This document shows, one piece after another, positions 49,866 to 60,045 of a DNA stretch of 64,000 nucleotides. Made by a program: the position numbers and the translations under genes. Each line of letters starts with the position of its first letter. The first letter of the stretch is position 1. Location: contig NZ_CP012559.1 in assembly GCF_000831645.3 (NCBI RefSeq), positions 558,001-622,000 on the forward strand, written 5' to 3'. Under the pieces are notes generated by a model. That model saw only the letters and a list, made by a program, of their open reading frames with translations, did no database searches and was not told the DNA's origin. This stretch comes from Companilactobacillus heilongjiangensis (GTDB taxonomy: Bacteria; Bacillota; Bacilli; Lactobacillales; Lactobacillaceae).

Positions 49866-50814
49866 CTTTGCCGAAATAATTGCAACAATTAAAAAATATG
49901 ATAGAATTATCATTCTACGTCATCAAAATCCAGATCCTGATGCATTGGGGTCACAAGCTGGTTTAGCAACGACTCTTCGTCAAGCATTTCCAGATAAGAA
50001 AATTTTAATTGGTGGTAACGACACTGAAGGACTCAAATGGTTATCAACTGCTGAAACTGTAACTGATGCAGATTATCAAGGAGCACTCGTTATTGTCACT
50101 GATACTGCTAATCAACCAAGAATTGACGATCAACGTTTTGATGATGGGGATTTCTTAATTAAGATCGATCACCATCCTAATGATGATGCTTATGGAGATC
50201 AACTTTTCGTTAACACTAAGGCTAGTTCTAGTTCGGAAATCGTGGCTGATTTGATTGAAAGCTGTGATGAACTACAATTGACCAAGGAAGTTGCTTATTA
50301 TTTGTATGCCGGAATTGTCGGTGATACAGGTAGATTTCTATATCCATCAACAACACAACATACGATGGAAGTCGGTGGCCAATGTATCGCTTTGGGTGTA
50401 GATACTGCTGCCATCAACAACAAGATGAATGAAATTACATTGCAACAAGCTAAGCTTCAAGGTATTCTGTTTGATAATTTACAAATTGATGCCTCGGGTG
50501 CAGCCTATGCAGTGATTGATCTCGACTTAATGAAGAAATTGGGTATCAATCAAGAACAAGCCAATTCTGTTGTTTCGACACCAGGCCGTTTGAAGGAAGT
50601 TTGCTCATGGATGGAAGCTGTTCAAAAAGATGATGGTACTTTCAGAATGCATTTGCGTTCTCAAGGTCCAATCATCAATGAACTAGCTAAAGAACATGAT
50701 GGTGGAGGTCACCCATTAGCAAGTGGTGCCACTGCCCAAAACGCTGCCGAAGTGGAACAGATGTTTGAAGAGCTTAAAGAGATAGTTACTGAATATAACC
50801 AGAAGGGTGAATAG
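49858..50814 (+). CDS. nrnA: DHH-family oligoribonuclease/pAp phosphatase NrnA
   Basis: 318 aa. DHH phosphoesterase motifs RHQNPDPDALGS and IKIDHHPND, and the C-terminal DHHA1 GGGHPLASGA. It degrades nano-RNA and converts pAp to AMP. The start overlaps dinB by 8 bases with AAGGGGG upstream; the DEAD-box gene follows with no gap. Confidence 0.93.
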   Translation: MNSFAEIIATIKKYDRIIILRHQNPDPDALGSQAGLATTLRQAFPDKKILIGGNDTEGLKWLSTAETVTDADYQGALVIVTDTANQPRIDDQRFDDGDFLIKIDHHPNDDAYGDQLFVNTKASSSSEIVADLIESCDELQLTKEVAYYLYAGIVGDTGRFLYPSTTQHTMEVGGQCIALGVDTAAINNKMNEITLQQAKLQGILFDNLQIDASGAAYAVIDLDLMKKLGINQEQANSVVSTPGRLKEVCSWMEAVQKDDGTFRMHLRSQGPIINELAKEHDGGGHPLASGATAQNAAEVEQMFEELKEIVTEYNQKGE

Positions 50815-52161
50815 ATGACTAAATTTTCGCAATACAACTTTAATGACTCAATCAATAAGTCGTTGAAAGAAATACATTTTGAGGAACCAACCGAGGTTCA
50901 AGAGGCCGTAATTTCTTTAGTTAATAAGAAAAAAGATATTATTGTTCAATCAGAAACAGGTTCCGGTAAGACACATGCTTTCTTGTTGCCATCAATGAAT
51001 GCTTTGACTGACAAGCAAGAAGTTCAACTTTTGATTGCTACTCCAAGTCGTGAGTTGGCTTATCAAATTTATGAAGACACACAAGCAATTTTGAAGAACT
51101 ACCCAGAAGAATATAATGCCTTTATCTTCGTTGGTGGTTCTGACCGTGATCGTCAAAAGAGAAAGCTTGAAGCTCACCAACCACAAATTGCTATCGGTAC
51201 TCCCGGAAGACTCTGGGATTTAATCCGTGAAAATGATTTGCACATTGAAAATGTAGAACGTTTCGTTGTCGATGAAGCTGACATGACTTTGGACATGGGC
51301 TTCTTAGATGATGTTGAACATATTACAAGTAAATTGCCAGATAACCGTGAAATGATGGTTTTCTCAGCTACAATTCCACAAAAACTAGAACCATACTTGA
51401 AGAAGTACATGCATGGTCCTCAACGAGTAGAAATCAAGAACGGGACAATCATTCCTAGAAACGTAAGCAATTGGCTAATGTCTAGTCACGGACGTGATAA
51501 GAAACAAATGATTTACCAATTGATCACATTAGGAGAACCATACCTAGTTTTGATTTTCGCTAACACTAAGAAGTCAGTTGATGAGATTTACAACTATCTT
51601 CGCAGCCAAGGCCTAAAAGTAGCTCGTATCCATGGTGGATTAACACCACGTGAAAGAAAACGTGCTATGAAACAAGTCGAAAACATGGAATACCAATTCG
51701 TTGTAGCAACAGATTTAGCAGCCCGTGGTATCGACATCAGCGGAGTTTCACACGTAATTAATGCTGAAATTCCTGACGACTTAGACTTTTTCATTCACCG
51801 TGTTGGTAGAACAGGACGTAACAAGATGTCCGGTACAGCCATTACGATTTATGAACCAGGCGAAGAAAACAAAATCGATGACATCGAACACATGGGAATC
51901 AAGTTTGAAAACAAGGATATCAAGAATGGTGAAATCGTTGATGTCGTAGAACGTGACAGACGAGTACACCGTAGAGCTACCCAAGAAAAACTTGATACTA
52001 AGTTAGTTGGCTTTGTTAAGAAGCAAAAGACCAAGAGAAAACCAGGTTACAAGAATAAGATTAAAAAGGCGATTAACGAAGAACATCGTCAACAAAGAAA
52101 ACTTCAAAACAGACAAAATAAGAGACAAGAACGTGAAGCTAGAAAGAATAGCCACAAGTAG
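50815..52161 (+). CDS. DEAD-box RNA helicase, CshB-like
   Basis: 448 aa. Q motif and motif I SETGSGKT, DEAD as VDEADMTLDMG, SAT, and motif VI HRVGRTGR. The basic C-terminal tail (KLQNRQNKRQEREARKN) likely binds RNA. Resembles cold-shock helicase CshB. Last gene of the zwf-dinB-nrnA run. Repeat copy 17 starts 9 nt after its stop. Confidence 0.92.
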   Translation: MTKFSQYNFNDSINKSLKEIHFEEPTEVQEAVISLVNKKKDIIVQSETGSGKTHAFLLPSMNALTDKQEVQLLIATPSRELAYQIYEDTQAILKNYPEEYNAFIFVGGSDRDRQKRKLEAHQPQIAIGTPGRLWDLIRENDLHIENVERFVVDEADMTLDMGFLDDVEHITSKLPDNREMMVFSATIPQKLEPYLKKYMHGPQRVEIKNGTIIPRNVSNWLMSSHGRDKKQMIYQLITLGEPYLVLIFANTKKSVDEIYNYLRSQGLKVARIHGGLTPRERKRAMKQVENMEYQFVVATDLAARGIDISGVSHVINAEIPDDLDFFIHRVGRTGRNKMSGTAITIYEPGEENKIDDIEHMGIKFENKDIKNGEIVDVVERDRRVHRRATQEKLDTKLVGFVKKQKTKRKPGYKNKIKKAINEEHRQQRKLQNRQNKRQEREARKNSHK

Positions 52162-52170
52162 TTTTTGTTA

Positions 52171-52352
52171 GGCCGTTTCCAGAGCTGAGAGTATTCATCT
52201 GCTGCGCGGCACGGTCCGAGCCAAAAGGCGGTCTCGAACCTCGGTTGAAGCCTTTCCAAAAACCGGAAAGTCTCCAACACGTCCGGTGGTGTAATGGCTA
52301 AAGCCATAACGCCACTTTCGCTGCGGATGAATACTCTCAGCTCTTCCAACTA
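52171..52352 (-). repeat. Structured intergenic element copy 17 (class A, minus; left member of pair 17/18)
   Basis: Perfect 19-bp terminal arms 52181-52199 and 52326-52344 (AGAGCTGAGAGTATTCATC). GGC end is 9 nt after the helicase stop. Copy 18 faces it across 150 bp. Confidence 0.94.
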
Positions 52353-52502
52353 ATTTATTTTTTGTTGGAATCTTTAGTTATTAATACAAAAATGAGGAAG
52401 ATGATTTTTCCATTTAGGGGAAATTGTTTTCTTTTTTTAATCTTTTGATCTGTATACAAGTTAACGAAACATTTTAAAATACAATTCAAACTAGAGAATC
52501 AA

Positions 52503-52686
52503 AGAGTCGGAGGGGATGAGAATATTCACCAGCTGTGGGTGTGGCGTTAGAGCTTTAGCTCTTACACCACCGGGCGAGTTTGGAGACTTACCGGTCTGTG
52601 GTAAGGCTTCAAACCGAGATTCGAGACCGCACTTTGGCTCGAATCGGTCCGCATAGCAGGTGAATGTTCTCATCCCCGGAGACGGA
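52503..52686 (+). repeat. Structured intergenic element copy 18 (class A, plus; right member of pair 17/18)
   Basis: 19-bp terminal arms 52512-52530 and 52659-52677 with one T-G wobble. P4 shows a clear compensatory change: GATTCGAG with CTCGAATC instead of GGTTCGAG with CTCGAGCC. Ends 14 nt before the alaS promoter. Confidence 0.94.
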
Positions 52687-52700
52687 AAATAACTTTAACA

Positions 52701-52729
52701 TTGACAATTTTTGTCCTGATGGTTAATAT
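52701..52729 (+). promoter_or_regulatory. alaS promoter
   Basis: Consensus TTGACA (52701-52706) and TAATAT (52724-52729) with a 17-bp spacer, ahead of the T-box leader. Confidence 0.8.
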
Positions 52730-52744
52730 TTTCCTTGGATATAT

Positions 52745-52921
52745 CTTGTATCAGATACTTTCAGAGAAAGCCGGTTGGTGAGAAGGCTCAAGTATTTGGT
52801 GTACAGATGCTGCCAAATTAAATTGTATATAATAAATGTTGAGAGGCTAACGATAATCGTTGCAAACAAGGTGGTACCGCGCAGTGGCGTCCTTGGAGTT
52901 GCAGCGATTTTTCGTTTTTTT
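52745..52921 (+). promoter_or_regulatory. T-box riboswitch, alanine type
   Basis: The T-box core AAGGTGGTACCGCG is at 52868-52881. Stem I sequence GAGAAAGCCGG...GAAGGCTCAAG precedes a bulge with GCT (52809-52811) as likely specifier, an alanine codon. A hairpin with a T-run (CTTGGAGTTGCAG...TTTTTT region) follows. Uncharged tRNA-Ala should promote read-through into alaS. Confidence 0.9.
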
Positions 52922-52933
52922 TAGGGAGATAAA

Positions 52934-55570
52934 ATGAAAAATTTATCAAGTGCTGAAATAAGAAAGATGTTTTTAGACTTTTTCCAAACAAAAGGTCACA
53001 TGATTGAACCTAGTGCATCACTTGTTCCTCATGATGATCCAACTTTACTTTGGATCAACTCTGGTGTTGCTACCATGAAGAAATATTTTGATGGTACAGT
53101 TGTGCCTAACAATCCTAGAATTACAAGTGCTCAAAAATGTATCAGAACTAACGATATTGAAAATGTTGGTAAAACAGCGCGTCACCAAACTTTCTTTGAA
53201 ATGATGGGTAACTTCTCAGTTGGGGATTATTTCAAGGAAGAGGTTATTCCTTGGGCTTTTGAATTTCTAACAAGTCCTGAATGGATTGATATGGACAAAG
53301 ATCGTTTGTACATTACAACTTATCCTAAGGATACTGAAACTCAAGAACTTTGGGCTAAAGCAGGAATTGCTAAAGATCATATCTTAAAAGATGAAGATAA
53401 CTTCTGGGATATCGGTGAAGGCCCCTGTGGTCCTGATTCAGAGATTTTCTACGATCGTGGTCAATCATTCAACAACTTGTCAGAAGATGACCCTGAAAAC
53501 TATCCTGGTGGCGAAAACGAACGTTACCTTGAAGTATGGAACATCGTGTTCTCAGAATTGAATCACTTGCCAAATGGTCAATACGTTGAACAACCACATA
53601 AGAACATTGATACGGGCTTAGGTCTCGAACGTCTTGTTTCTGTTGTTCAAGGTACAAAGACTAACTTTGAAACTGACTTATTCATGCCTTTAATTGAAGA
53701 TGTTGGTTCACTTTGCGATAAGAAATACGGTGAAAACGCTGAAGATGACGTTTCATTTAAGATTATTGCTGACCACGCTCGTTCAGTATCTTTCGCTATT
53801 GGTGATGGTGCTTTGCCTTCAAACGAAGGTCGTGGCTATGTTATCAGACGTTTGATCAGACGTGCTGTTCTAAATGGTAAGAAGTTAGGCGTTAACGGAC
53901 CATTCCTATACAGATTGGTTCCTATAGTTGGTCGCATTATGGAAAGTTACTATCCAGAAGTTAGCGAACAACAAGACTTCATTGCCCAAACAATTAAGCA
54001 AGAAGAAAAACGTTTTTCAGAAACACTTGATGCTGGTTTAGCATTGTTAAACGGTGTTATTGCTGATCTTCGTAAGAAAGACCAAACTGTTATCGACGGT
54101 GCCAATGCTTTCAAACTTTACGATACTTACGGTTTCCCAATGGAACTTACTCGTGAATATGCTAACGACGAAGGTTTGACAGTTGATGAAGCTGGTTTCA
54201 AACAAAACATGGAAGAACAAAAACAACGTGCTCGTGATGCTCGTGGAAACTTACAATCAATGGGTATGCAAGATGAAACTTTGATGGAAATCAAGACACC
54301 TAGTGAATTTATTGGTTATGATCACAACGAAACTGAAAGTACTTTGAAAGATATCGTTGTTGATGATAAAGAAGTTAAGACTGTTGCTGAAGGTCAAGCA
54401 CAATTGATTTTTGACACAACTCCTTTCTATGCTGAAATGGGTGGTCAAGTTGCCGATGTTGGTAATATTTACGACATGAAGGGTAACCAAGTTGCTGAAG
54501 TTATTGACGTTCAACACGCTCCAAATGGTCAAAACATTCATCTAGTTAACGTTATGTCAGCTATTTCATCTGATACACAATACAAGCTAGAAATCGATGT
54601 AGACTTCCGTGAAAAGGTTCGTCACAATCACACGGCTACTCACTTGTTGGATCAAGCTTTACGTGATGTTGTTAGTGCTAGAACTCACCAAGCCGGATCA
54701 TTAGTTGAACCAGATTACTTACGTTTCGATTTCAATAGCAACACTGCTTTGACAGATCAACAAATTGCTGACCTTGAAAAAATCGTTAACGAAAAGATCT
54801 GGGCTGCTATTCCAGTTAAGACAGAAGTATTGCCTATTGAAGAGGCTAAAAAGAAGAAGGGTGCCATTGCACTATTTAGTGAAAAGTATGGCGACTTCGT
54901 TCGTGTTGTTGAAATTGATGATTTCTCAACTGAATTCTGTGGTGGTACTCACGCCAGAAACACTTCTGAACTAGGCTTGTTCAAGATTACTTCTGAATCA
55001 GCTATTGGTTCAGGTACAAGAAGAATCGAAGCCGTTACCGGTGAGGAAGCTTTCGAATACTTCAACGAACAATTACAAGCATTACAAGAAACTGCTAAGA
55101 ATATTAAAGTTAACCAATTAAAAGATGTACCAAGTCGTGCTGCACAAATGGCCGATGAAATTAAAGCCCTCAAGCGTGACAACCAAAACTTGAAAGCACA
55201 ATTAACAAGTCAAAAGTCAGCTGAAGTCTTTGATAATGTTGAAGATATTAATGGCTACAAAGTTATTTCAAATATTGTCCCTGCTGATATGTCAGCTCTT
55301 AGACAACTTGCCGATGACTGGAAGAATGACAATAAGTCAGATATCTTGGTTCTTGGTGCTAGCGGCGATGACAAAGCTAGTTTAGTTGTAGCTGTTAACA
55401 AGGATGCCCAAGCTAAGGGTGTTAAAGCTGGAGATTTAATTAAGAAAATATCTAAGGAAATTCAAGGTGGCGGCGGTGGTCGTCCAGATATGGCGCAAGC
55501 TGGTGGTAAGAATCCGGCTGGTCTTACAAATGCGTTACAATTAGCCAAAGATATTATTAAATCTTATTAA
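52934..55570 (+). CDS. alaS: Alanine-tRNA ligase
   Basis: 878 aa, full length. Class II catalytic core at the N-terminus (MFLDFFQTKGHMIEPSASLVP), editing domain with zinc residues in HNHTATHLLD and CGGTHARN, and the C-terminal oligomerisation/C-Ala domain ending in a Gly-rich GGGGGRPDMAQAGG segment. Controlled by the T-box upstream. Followed by ireB, ruvX and yrzB as in other Firmicutes. Confidence 0.98.
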   Translation: MKNLSSAEIRKMFLDFFQTKGHMIEPSASLVPHDDPTLLWINSGVATMKKYFDGTVVPNNPRITSAQKCIRTNDIENVGKTARHQTFFEMMGNFSVGDYFKEEVIPWAFEFLTSPEWIDMDKDRLYITTYPKDTETQELWAKAGIAKDHILKDEDNFWDIGEGPCGPDSEIFYDRGQSFNNLSEDDPENYPGGENERYLEVWNIVFSELNHLPNGQYVEQPHKNIDTGLGLERLVSVVQGTKTNFETDLFMPLIEDVGSLCDKKYGENAEDDVSFKIIADHARSVSFAIGDGALPSNEGRGYVIRRLIRRAVLNGKKLGVNGPFLYRLVPIVGRIMESYYPEVSEQQDFIAQTIKQEEKRFSETLDAGLALLNGVIADLRKKDQTVIDGANAFKLYDTYGFPMELTREYANDEGLTVDEAGFKQNMEEQKQRARDARGNLQSMGMQDETLMEIKTPSEFIGYDHNETESTLKDIVVDDKEVKTVAEGQAQLIFDTTPFYAEMGGQVADVGNIYDMKGNQVAEVIDVQHAPNGQNIHLVNVMSAISSDTQYKLEIDVDFREKVRHNHTATHLLDQALRDVVSARTHQAGSLVEPDYLRFDFNSNTALTDQQIADLEKIVNEKIWAAIPVKTEVLPIEEAKKKKGAIALFSEKYGDFVRVVEIDDFSTEFCGGTHARNTSELGLFKITSESAIGSGTRRIEAVTGEEAFEYFNEQLQALQETAKNIKVNQLKDVPSRAAQMADEIKALKRDNQNLKAQLTSQKSAEVFDNVEDINGYKVISNIVPADMSALRQLADDWKNDNKSDILVLGASGDDKASLVVAVNKDAQAKGVKAGDLIKKISKEIQGGGGGRPDMAQAGGKNPAGLTNALQLAKDIIKSY

Positions 55571-55633
55571 AGTGGGCTATAATTGAAATGAAGCTTTTCG
55601 GTCACTTAAATTTTAGTTATATGGAGGTTTGCC

Positions 55634-55891
55634 ATGAGTTCACTTGATAAAACTATGAGTTTCGATTTTAATGAAAACAAAGGCAAAGATGTCAAAGAAA
55701 CATTGCAAAGTGTTTACCAATCACTAGAAGAAAAAGGATATAACCCAATTAACCAAATTGTCGGCTATCTACTTTCTGGTGACCCAGCATATATTCCACG
55801 ACACAACGATGCCCGTAATTTGATTTTGAAACATGAAAGAGACGAGATAATCGAAGAATTAGTTAAGAGTTATCTCAATCAAGGTAAATAG
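55634..55891 (+). CDS. IreB family regulatory phosphoprotein (UPF0297)
   Basis: 85 aa: [20 protein letters not shown] and the [22 protein letters not shown] core define the family. In Enterococcus IreB is phosphorylated by the Ser/Thr kinase IreK and affects cephalosporin resistance. RBS GGAGG. It abuts ruvX with no gap. Confidence 0.94.
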   Translation: MSSLDKTMSFDFNENKGKDVKETLQSVYQSLEEKGYNPINQIVGYLLSGDPAYIPRHNDARNLILKHERDEIIEELVKSYLNQGK

Positions 55892-56326
55892 ATGAGATTA
55901 TTAGGTTTAGATGTTGGTTCACGAACTGTCGGTGTTGCTTGCAGCGATTTATTAGGCTGGACAGCGCAGGGAGTTGAAATTATTCGTATCAATGAGGATA
56001 AAGAGCAATTTGGCTTAGATCGATTAGGCGAAATTATTCAAGAAAAGCAACCTACTGGTGTGGTCCTTGGATTACCAAAGAATATGAATAACACTGAAGG
56101 ACCCAGAGTAGAAAAGTCTCGTGAGTATGGCAAAATGGTCGAAGATAAGTTTCATTTGCCAATCGATTTTATTGACGAACGGTTAACAACTGTTCAGGCC
56201 GAAAGAATGTTGATTGATGAGGCCGATGTGTCTCGTAAAAAACGTAAGAAAGTTATCGATAAGATTGCCGCAGAGATGATTCTACAGAATTATCTTGATG
56301 CTAAAGGTAAACTAACACGAAATTAA
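55892..56326 (+). CDS. ruvX: Holliday junction resolvase-like / pre-16S rRNA nuclease RuvX (YqgF)
   Basis: 144 aa. RNase H-like fold with [33 protein letters not shown] and [11 protein letters not shown]. coli YqgF matures the 16S 5' end; the older resolvase name derives from fold. Between ireB and yrzB in the conserved order. Confidence 0.95.
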   Translation: MRLLGLDVGSRTVGVACSDLLGWTAQGVEIIRINEDKEQFGLDRLGEIIQEKQPTGVVLGLPKNMNNTEGPRVEKSREYGKMVEDKFHLPIDFIDERLTTVQAERMLIDEADVSRKKRKKVIDKIAAEMILQNYLDAKGKLTRN

Positions 56327-56336
56327 GGTGATAATT

Positions 56337-56648
56337 ATGAGTGAAGAACAACCACCAAAGGATTTAGACGAAGTTATTTTAAGTGATGAACAAGGTAACG
56401 AAGAAACTTATTTGATTCTCTTTACTTTTGATTCAGAAGATTATGGTAAATCATACGTATTCCTATATCCAAAAGCTGATAAGGATGCAGAAGAAATTGC
56501 TATTCAAGCATACTCATTCGAACCAGATGAAAATGGAGATGTCGATGCCGGTGATCTAGAACCAATCGATGACCCAGAAGAATGGGATATGGTTCAAGAA
56601 GTTTTGAACACATTCACAAGTGACGACGATGATAATTACGAAGAATAA
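56337..56648 (+). CDS. DUF1292 family protein (YrzB-like)
   Basis: 103 aa from ATG 56337 (AAGGTGA upstream). Very acidic, with an acidic C-terminus (SDDDDNYEE). Function unknown; the family constantly follows ruvX in Firmicutes. Ends the alaS transcript. Confidence 0.88.
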   Translation: MSEEQPPKDLDEVILSDEQGNEETYLILFTFDSEDYGKSYVFLYPKADKDAEEIAIQAYSFEPDENGDVDAGDLEPIDDPEEWDMVQEVLNTFTSDDDDNYEE

Positions 56649-56662
56649 GCACTAAACAAGTA

Positions 56663-56690
56663 ACGATTGGCGCAAGCCAATCGTTTGATT
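56663..56690 (+). terminator. Terminator of the alaS-ireB-ruvX-yrzB operon
   Basis: AACGATTGGC, loop GCAA, GCCAATCGTT, then a T-rich stretch. Confidence 0.8.
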
Positions 56691-56794
56691 GTTTATGGTG
56701 TTATCTGAGGGTATCGTTATAAATATTTCCGTAGGAATGTTCCTTTTATTTATATATAAAGGATTGGAAATATTTATTAGTTTGTATAAATAAA

Positions 56795-56971
56795 CTAGTC
56801 GGAAGAGTTGAGAAGTATTCACCAGCAGTGGAAGTGGCGTTAGGACTTTAACATTACACCACAGGACGTATTTTGAGACGTGAATTTCGGCTCAAAATCG
56901 AGGGTCGAGACCGTACTTTGGCTCGAGCCGGTCCCACAGCAGGCGAAATACTTCTCAGCTCTGGAGACGGC
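56795..56971 (+). repeat. Structured intergenic element copy 19 (class A ends, class B P3; unpaired)
   Basis: Arms starting at 56804 (AGAGTTGAGAAGTATT) pair with AAATACTTCTCAGCTCT (56945-56961) including a T-G wobble. Ends match class A (TAGTCGG, GGAGACGGC), but P3 is the class B TTTTGAG/CTCAAAA form. The P2 tip is damaged (GGAC TTTA ACAT). It looks like a recombinant, decaying copy. Confidence 0.9.
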
Positions 56972-57027
56972 AATGAAAAATGATTTATAAATTCGCTTTT
57001 TTAGCATGATTGAAGTAAGGGGAAATA

Positions 57028-57570
57028 ATGCTTAGTCTGTTACTTATTTTACTTTTGATTTATGGTTTTTATATTGGTGCTCGCCGTGGACTAGCCATGG
57101 AAGCATTTTATGCAGTTGGATATGCGCTATTCTTTTGTTTGGCACTAGTGTCTTTTCGAGGCCTAGGACCAAAGTTTGAAATGATTGTGCCTTATCCATC
57201 TGCCAATTTAGGCAGTGAATTTGCCTTTTTCTCAACAAAAGTTGGTATGGAACTAGACAATGCATTTTACCGTGCCTTTGCTTTTATACTTATTTGCTTC
57301 ATTGGTTGGATCATTGTGAGATTCGTTGGTTTGTATTTCAAACGTCTAACGTATTTTCCAATGTACAATGATGTAAATCTTTTAAGTGGAGGGATTATTG
57401 GATTCGTCGTTACTTATGTCACTATTTTTATGGTGATGTTAATGTTAGCCATGATTCCGGTACCTGGTATTCAACATGCTTTGGAACATTCATTCGTAGC
57501 TTCAGCCATGATTCGAAGTACACCGGTATTAACTGGTGTTTTGAGTCATCTCTGGATTGGAGCTATTTAA
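57028..57570 (+). CDS. CvpA family membrane protein
   Basis: 180 aa with four membrane helices; N-terminal LLSLLLILLLIYGFYIGARRGL is typical. RBS AAGGGGA. Family linked to colicin V production in E. coli and to envelope homeostasis. Paired with mutS2 downstream, as is usual. Confidence 0.88.
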   Translation: MLSLLLILLLIYGFYIGARRGLAMEAFYAVGYALFFCLALVSFRGLGPKFEMIVPYPSANLGSEFAFFSTKVGMELDNAFYRAFAFILICFIGWIIVRFVGLYFKRLTYFPMYNDVNLLSGGIIGFVVTYVTIFMVMLMLAMIPVPGIQHALEHSFVASAMIRSTPVLTGVLSHLWIGAI

Positions 57571-57575
57571 ACTTT

Positions 57576-57607
57576 AAGGCTGAGACTTTATGTTTCAGTC
57601 TTATTTT
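57576..57607 (+). terminator. Possible terminator between cvpA and mutS2
   Basis: AAGGCTGAGAC pairs with GTTTCAGTCTT. The T-run is short (TTATTTTG), so read-through to mutS2 is likely. Confidence 0.55.
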
Positions 57608-57621
57608 GTATAGGAGACATT

Positions 57622-59976
57622 ATGAATAATAAAGCTTTGAAAGTATTAGAGTTTGACAAGATCAAAGCTGAAATCGCTAAGTATCTAATCACAACTCGTG
57701 GGAAGACACTCCTAAAAAAATTAATGCCAATGTCGGTTGAATCAATTGTTCAAAGATTGATTGACCAAACTAAAGATGGTGCTGATATTGTCCGTATTAA
57801 GGGTGAAATCCCAGTTAGAAAATTAGCTGATCTACATGACCAAGCTAACCGTTTGAAAAAAGACGGGAATTTAAATGGAACGGAATTGGCTGCTATTGGT
57901 CAAGTCCTCCAAAACACTAGTGAATTAAAAGAGTTTTTTGAAGATTTAAAAGATAACCAAGTCGAATTACGTCAACTTTATGACTTGAATGATGACTTGA
58001 TCAATAACCCTGAATTGACACGTCGTATTGCCCGTTCACTGGATGATACTGGTCGCGTTTTGGATACTGCTTCGGATGATTTGAAGTATATCCGTAGTCA
58101 TATCAATAAGTTGAATGATGAAATTCGTCAAACTATGGCTCAATTTACGCGTGGCAAGAACACTAAGTATTTGACTGAAGCACTAGTAACATTGCGTGAT
58201 GATCGTTTTGTTATTCCTGTTAAAGCTGAATATAAAGCAAAATTTGGTGGAGTTGTTCATGACCAAAGTGCCAGTGGACAGACTTTCTACATCGAGCCAC
58301 AAGCTGTTGTCGGGATGAATAATCAATTGCATGAAGCTAAGTTGTCTGAAAAATCTGAAGAGATTCGGATTTTGAATAATTTGTCAGATATGGTTCGTCC
58401 AGAAATTGATGAAATCGTGAAAAACAACGAAGTTTTAGCACAATTTGATTTGATTAACGCTAAAGCTAAGTATGCTAAGGAAATAAAGGCCACTGAGCCA
58501 ATTATTTCCGATAATCATGTAGTTGACTTGGAACAGGCAAAACACCCGCTAATCGACCCAGACAAGGTTGTAGCCAATGATATTAGGCTAGGCGATGGTT
58601 ACAGAACGATGTTAATCACTGGACCCAATACTGGTGGTAAAACTATCACGATGAAAACTCTTGGTTTAATTCAATTGATGGCACAAGCAGGTCTCTTTAT
58701 TCCCGCTCGTGAAGCCAGTGAAATTGCTGTTTTCGATGAAGTATTCGTCGATATCGGTGATGAACAATCAATCGAACAAAACTTGAGTACATTCTCATCA
58801 CATATGGATAATATTATTAATATCATTCATAAAGTTTCCGAACACAGTTTGGTCTTAATTGATGAACTTGGTGCCGGAACTGATCCACAAGAAGGTGCTG
58901 CAATTGCGATTGCTGTGTTGGAAAAATTAGCAACGTCAAAAGCTGATATTATGGCAACGACTCACTATCCTGAGCTAAAGATTTTTGCTTATAATACACC
59001 GGAAACGATCAATGCCAGTATGGAATTCGATGACAAGTCACTACGACCAACATATCGTTTGTTGATTGGTATTCCTGGAGCAAGCAATGCGTTTAACATT
59101 GCCGCTCGATTAGGGATGGACAAGAGTGTCGTTGACCGTGGACAAGCTTTGATGGATGGAGAGAGTCAAGATCTCAACAATATGATTGCTGACCTTGAGA
59201 ACCGTCGTAAAGAGTTTGAGCAAAAGAATGACCAATTGAAGATTCAATTATCTAAGAACAAAGATATCCAAACTGATTTTGAAAAGAAGAGTGACGCCCT
59301 CGATAAGTCGAAGAACTCTGAAATTCAAGCAGCTAAGGTTCGAGCTAATCAAATCGTTGCCAAAGCTAAAAAGGAATCAGAGAAGATTATTGATAAGCTT
59401 CATAAGATGGAACAAGATGGTGTGGCAATTAAGGAAGACCAAATTATTTCTGCCAAGACTAACTTGAAGAATTTGCATCAAGATGAAGCAATCAAGAAGA
59501 ATAAAGTTTTACGTCGCAACAAACGTCGTCAAGCATTGAAAGTCGGCGATTCTGTTAAGACGTTGACATATGATCAAATTGGTACGATTGTCCGTAAGAA
59601 TAAGGATAATGAGTATGAAGTTCAACTTGGTATCTTGAAGATGAAGTTTAGTGCTGACGAACTTGAGAAAGTTCAAAACGCTGAGCAAGAACCAGAAAAG
59701 AAACCAACAATGGTTCGTCGTACCAAGAGTACCGGACTTTCCAGCAAATTGGACTTACGTGGTAAACGTTATGAGGAAGCAATGACTGAACTGGATCAAT
59801 ATATTGATTCGGCCTTGTTAGCTGGTTATAATCAAGTCACAATTGTCCATGGGTTTGGTACAGGTGTTATTAGAAAAGGTGTTACCAATTATCTCCAGAG
59901 AAATCCTCGAGTTAAATCATTCGGATACGCTCCCGCAAGCTCTGGTGGATCAGGTGCTACAATTGTTGACCTTTAA
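57622..59976 (+). CDS. mutS2: Endonuclease MutS2
   Basis: 784 aa. Lacks the mismatch-reading domain of MutS. ABC ATPase with GPNTGGKTITMKT, DELGAGTDPQEGAA and TTHYPELK, a long coiled coil (about 510-640), and a C-terminal Smr domain with LDLRGKRYEEA and VHGFGTGVIRKGV. It acts in recombination control and ribosome rescue rather than mismatch repair. Upstream of trxA. Confidence 0.96.
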   Translation: MNNKALKVLEFDKIKAEIAKYLITTRGKTLLKKLMPMSVESIVQRLIDQTKDGADIVRIKGEIPVRKLADLHDQANRLKKDGNLNGTELAAIGQVLQNTSELKEFFEDLKDNQVELRQLYDLNDDLINNPELTRRIARSLDDTGRVLDTASDDLKYIRSHINKLNDEIRQTMAQFTRGKNTKYLTEALVTLRDDRFVIPVKAEYKAKFGGVVHDQSASGQTFYIEPQAVVGMNNQLHEAKLSEKSEEIRILNNLSDMVRPEIDEIVKNNEVLAQFDLINAKAKYAKEIKATEPIISDNHVVDLEQAKHPLIDPDKVVANDIRLGDGYRTMLITGPNTGGKTITMKTLGLIQLMAQAGLFIPAREASEIAVFDEVFVDIGDEQSIEQNLSTFSSHMDNIINIIHKVSEHSLVLIDELGAGTDPQEGAAIAIAVLEKLATSKADIMATTHYPELKIFAYNTPETINASMEFDDKSLRPTYRLLIGIPGASNAFNIAARLGMDKSVVDRGQALMDGESQDLNNMIADLENRRKEFEQKNDQLKIQLSKNKDIQTDFEKKSDALDKSKNSEIQAAKVRANQIVAKAKKESEKIIDKLHKMEQDGVAIKEDQIISAKTNLKNLHQDEAIKKNKVLRRNKRRQALKVGDSVKTLTYDQIGTIVRKNKDNEYEVQLGILKMKFSADELEKVQNAEQEPEKKPTMVRRTKSTGLSSKLDLRGKRYEEAMTELDQYIDSALLAGYNQVTIVHGFGTGVIRKGVTNYLQRNPRVKSFGYAPASSGGSGATIVDL

Positions 59977-60045
59977 TGAGAGCAAATGCTTTCTAAAGAT
60001 TAGCTAATAATGATAATATTTAATTTGTTAAAAGGAGTGAATGAA

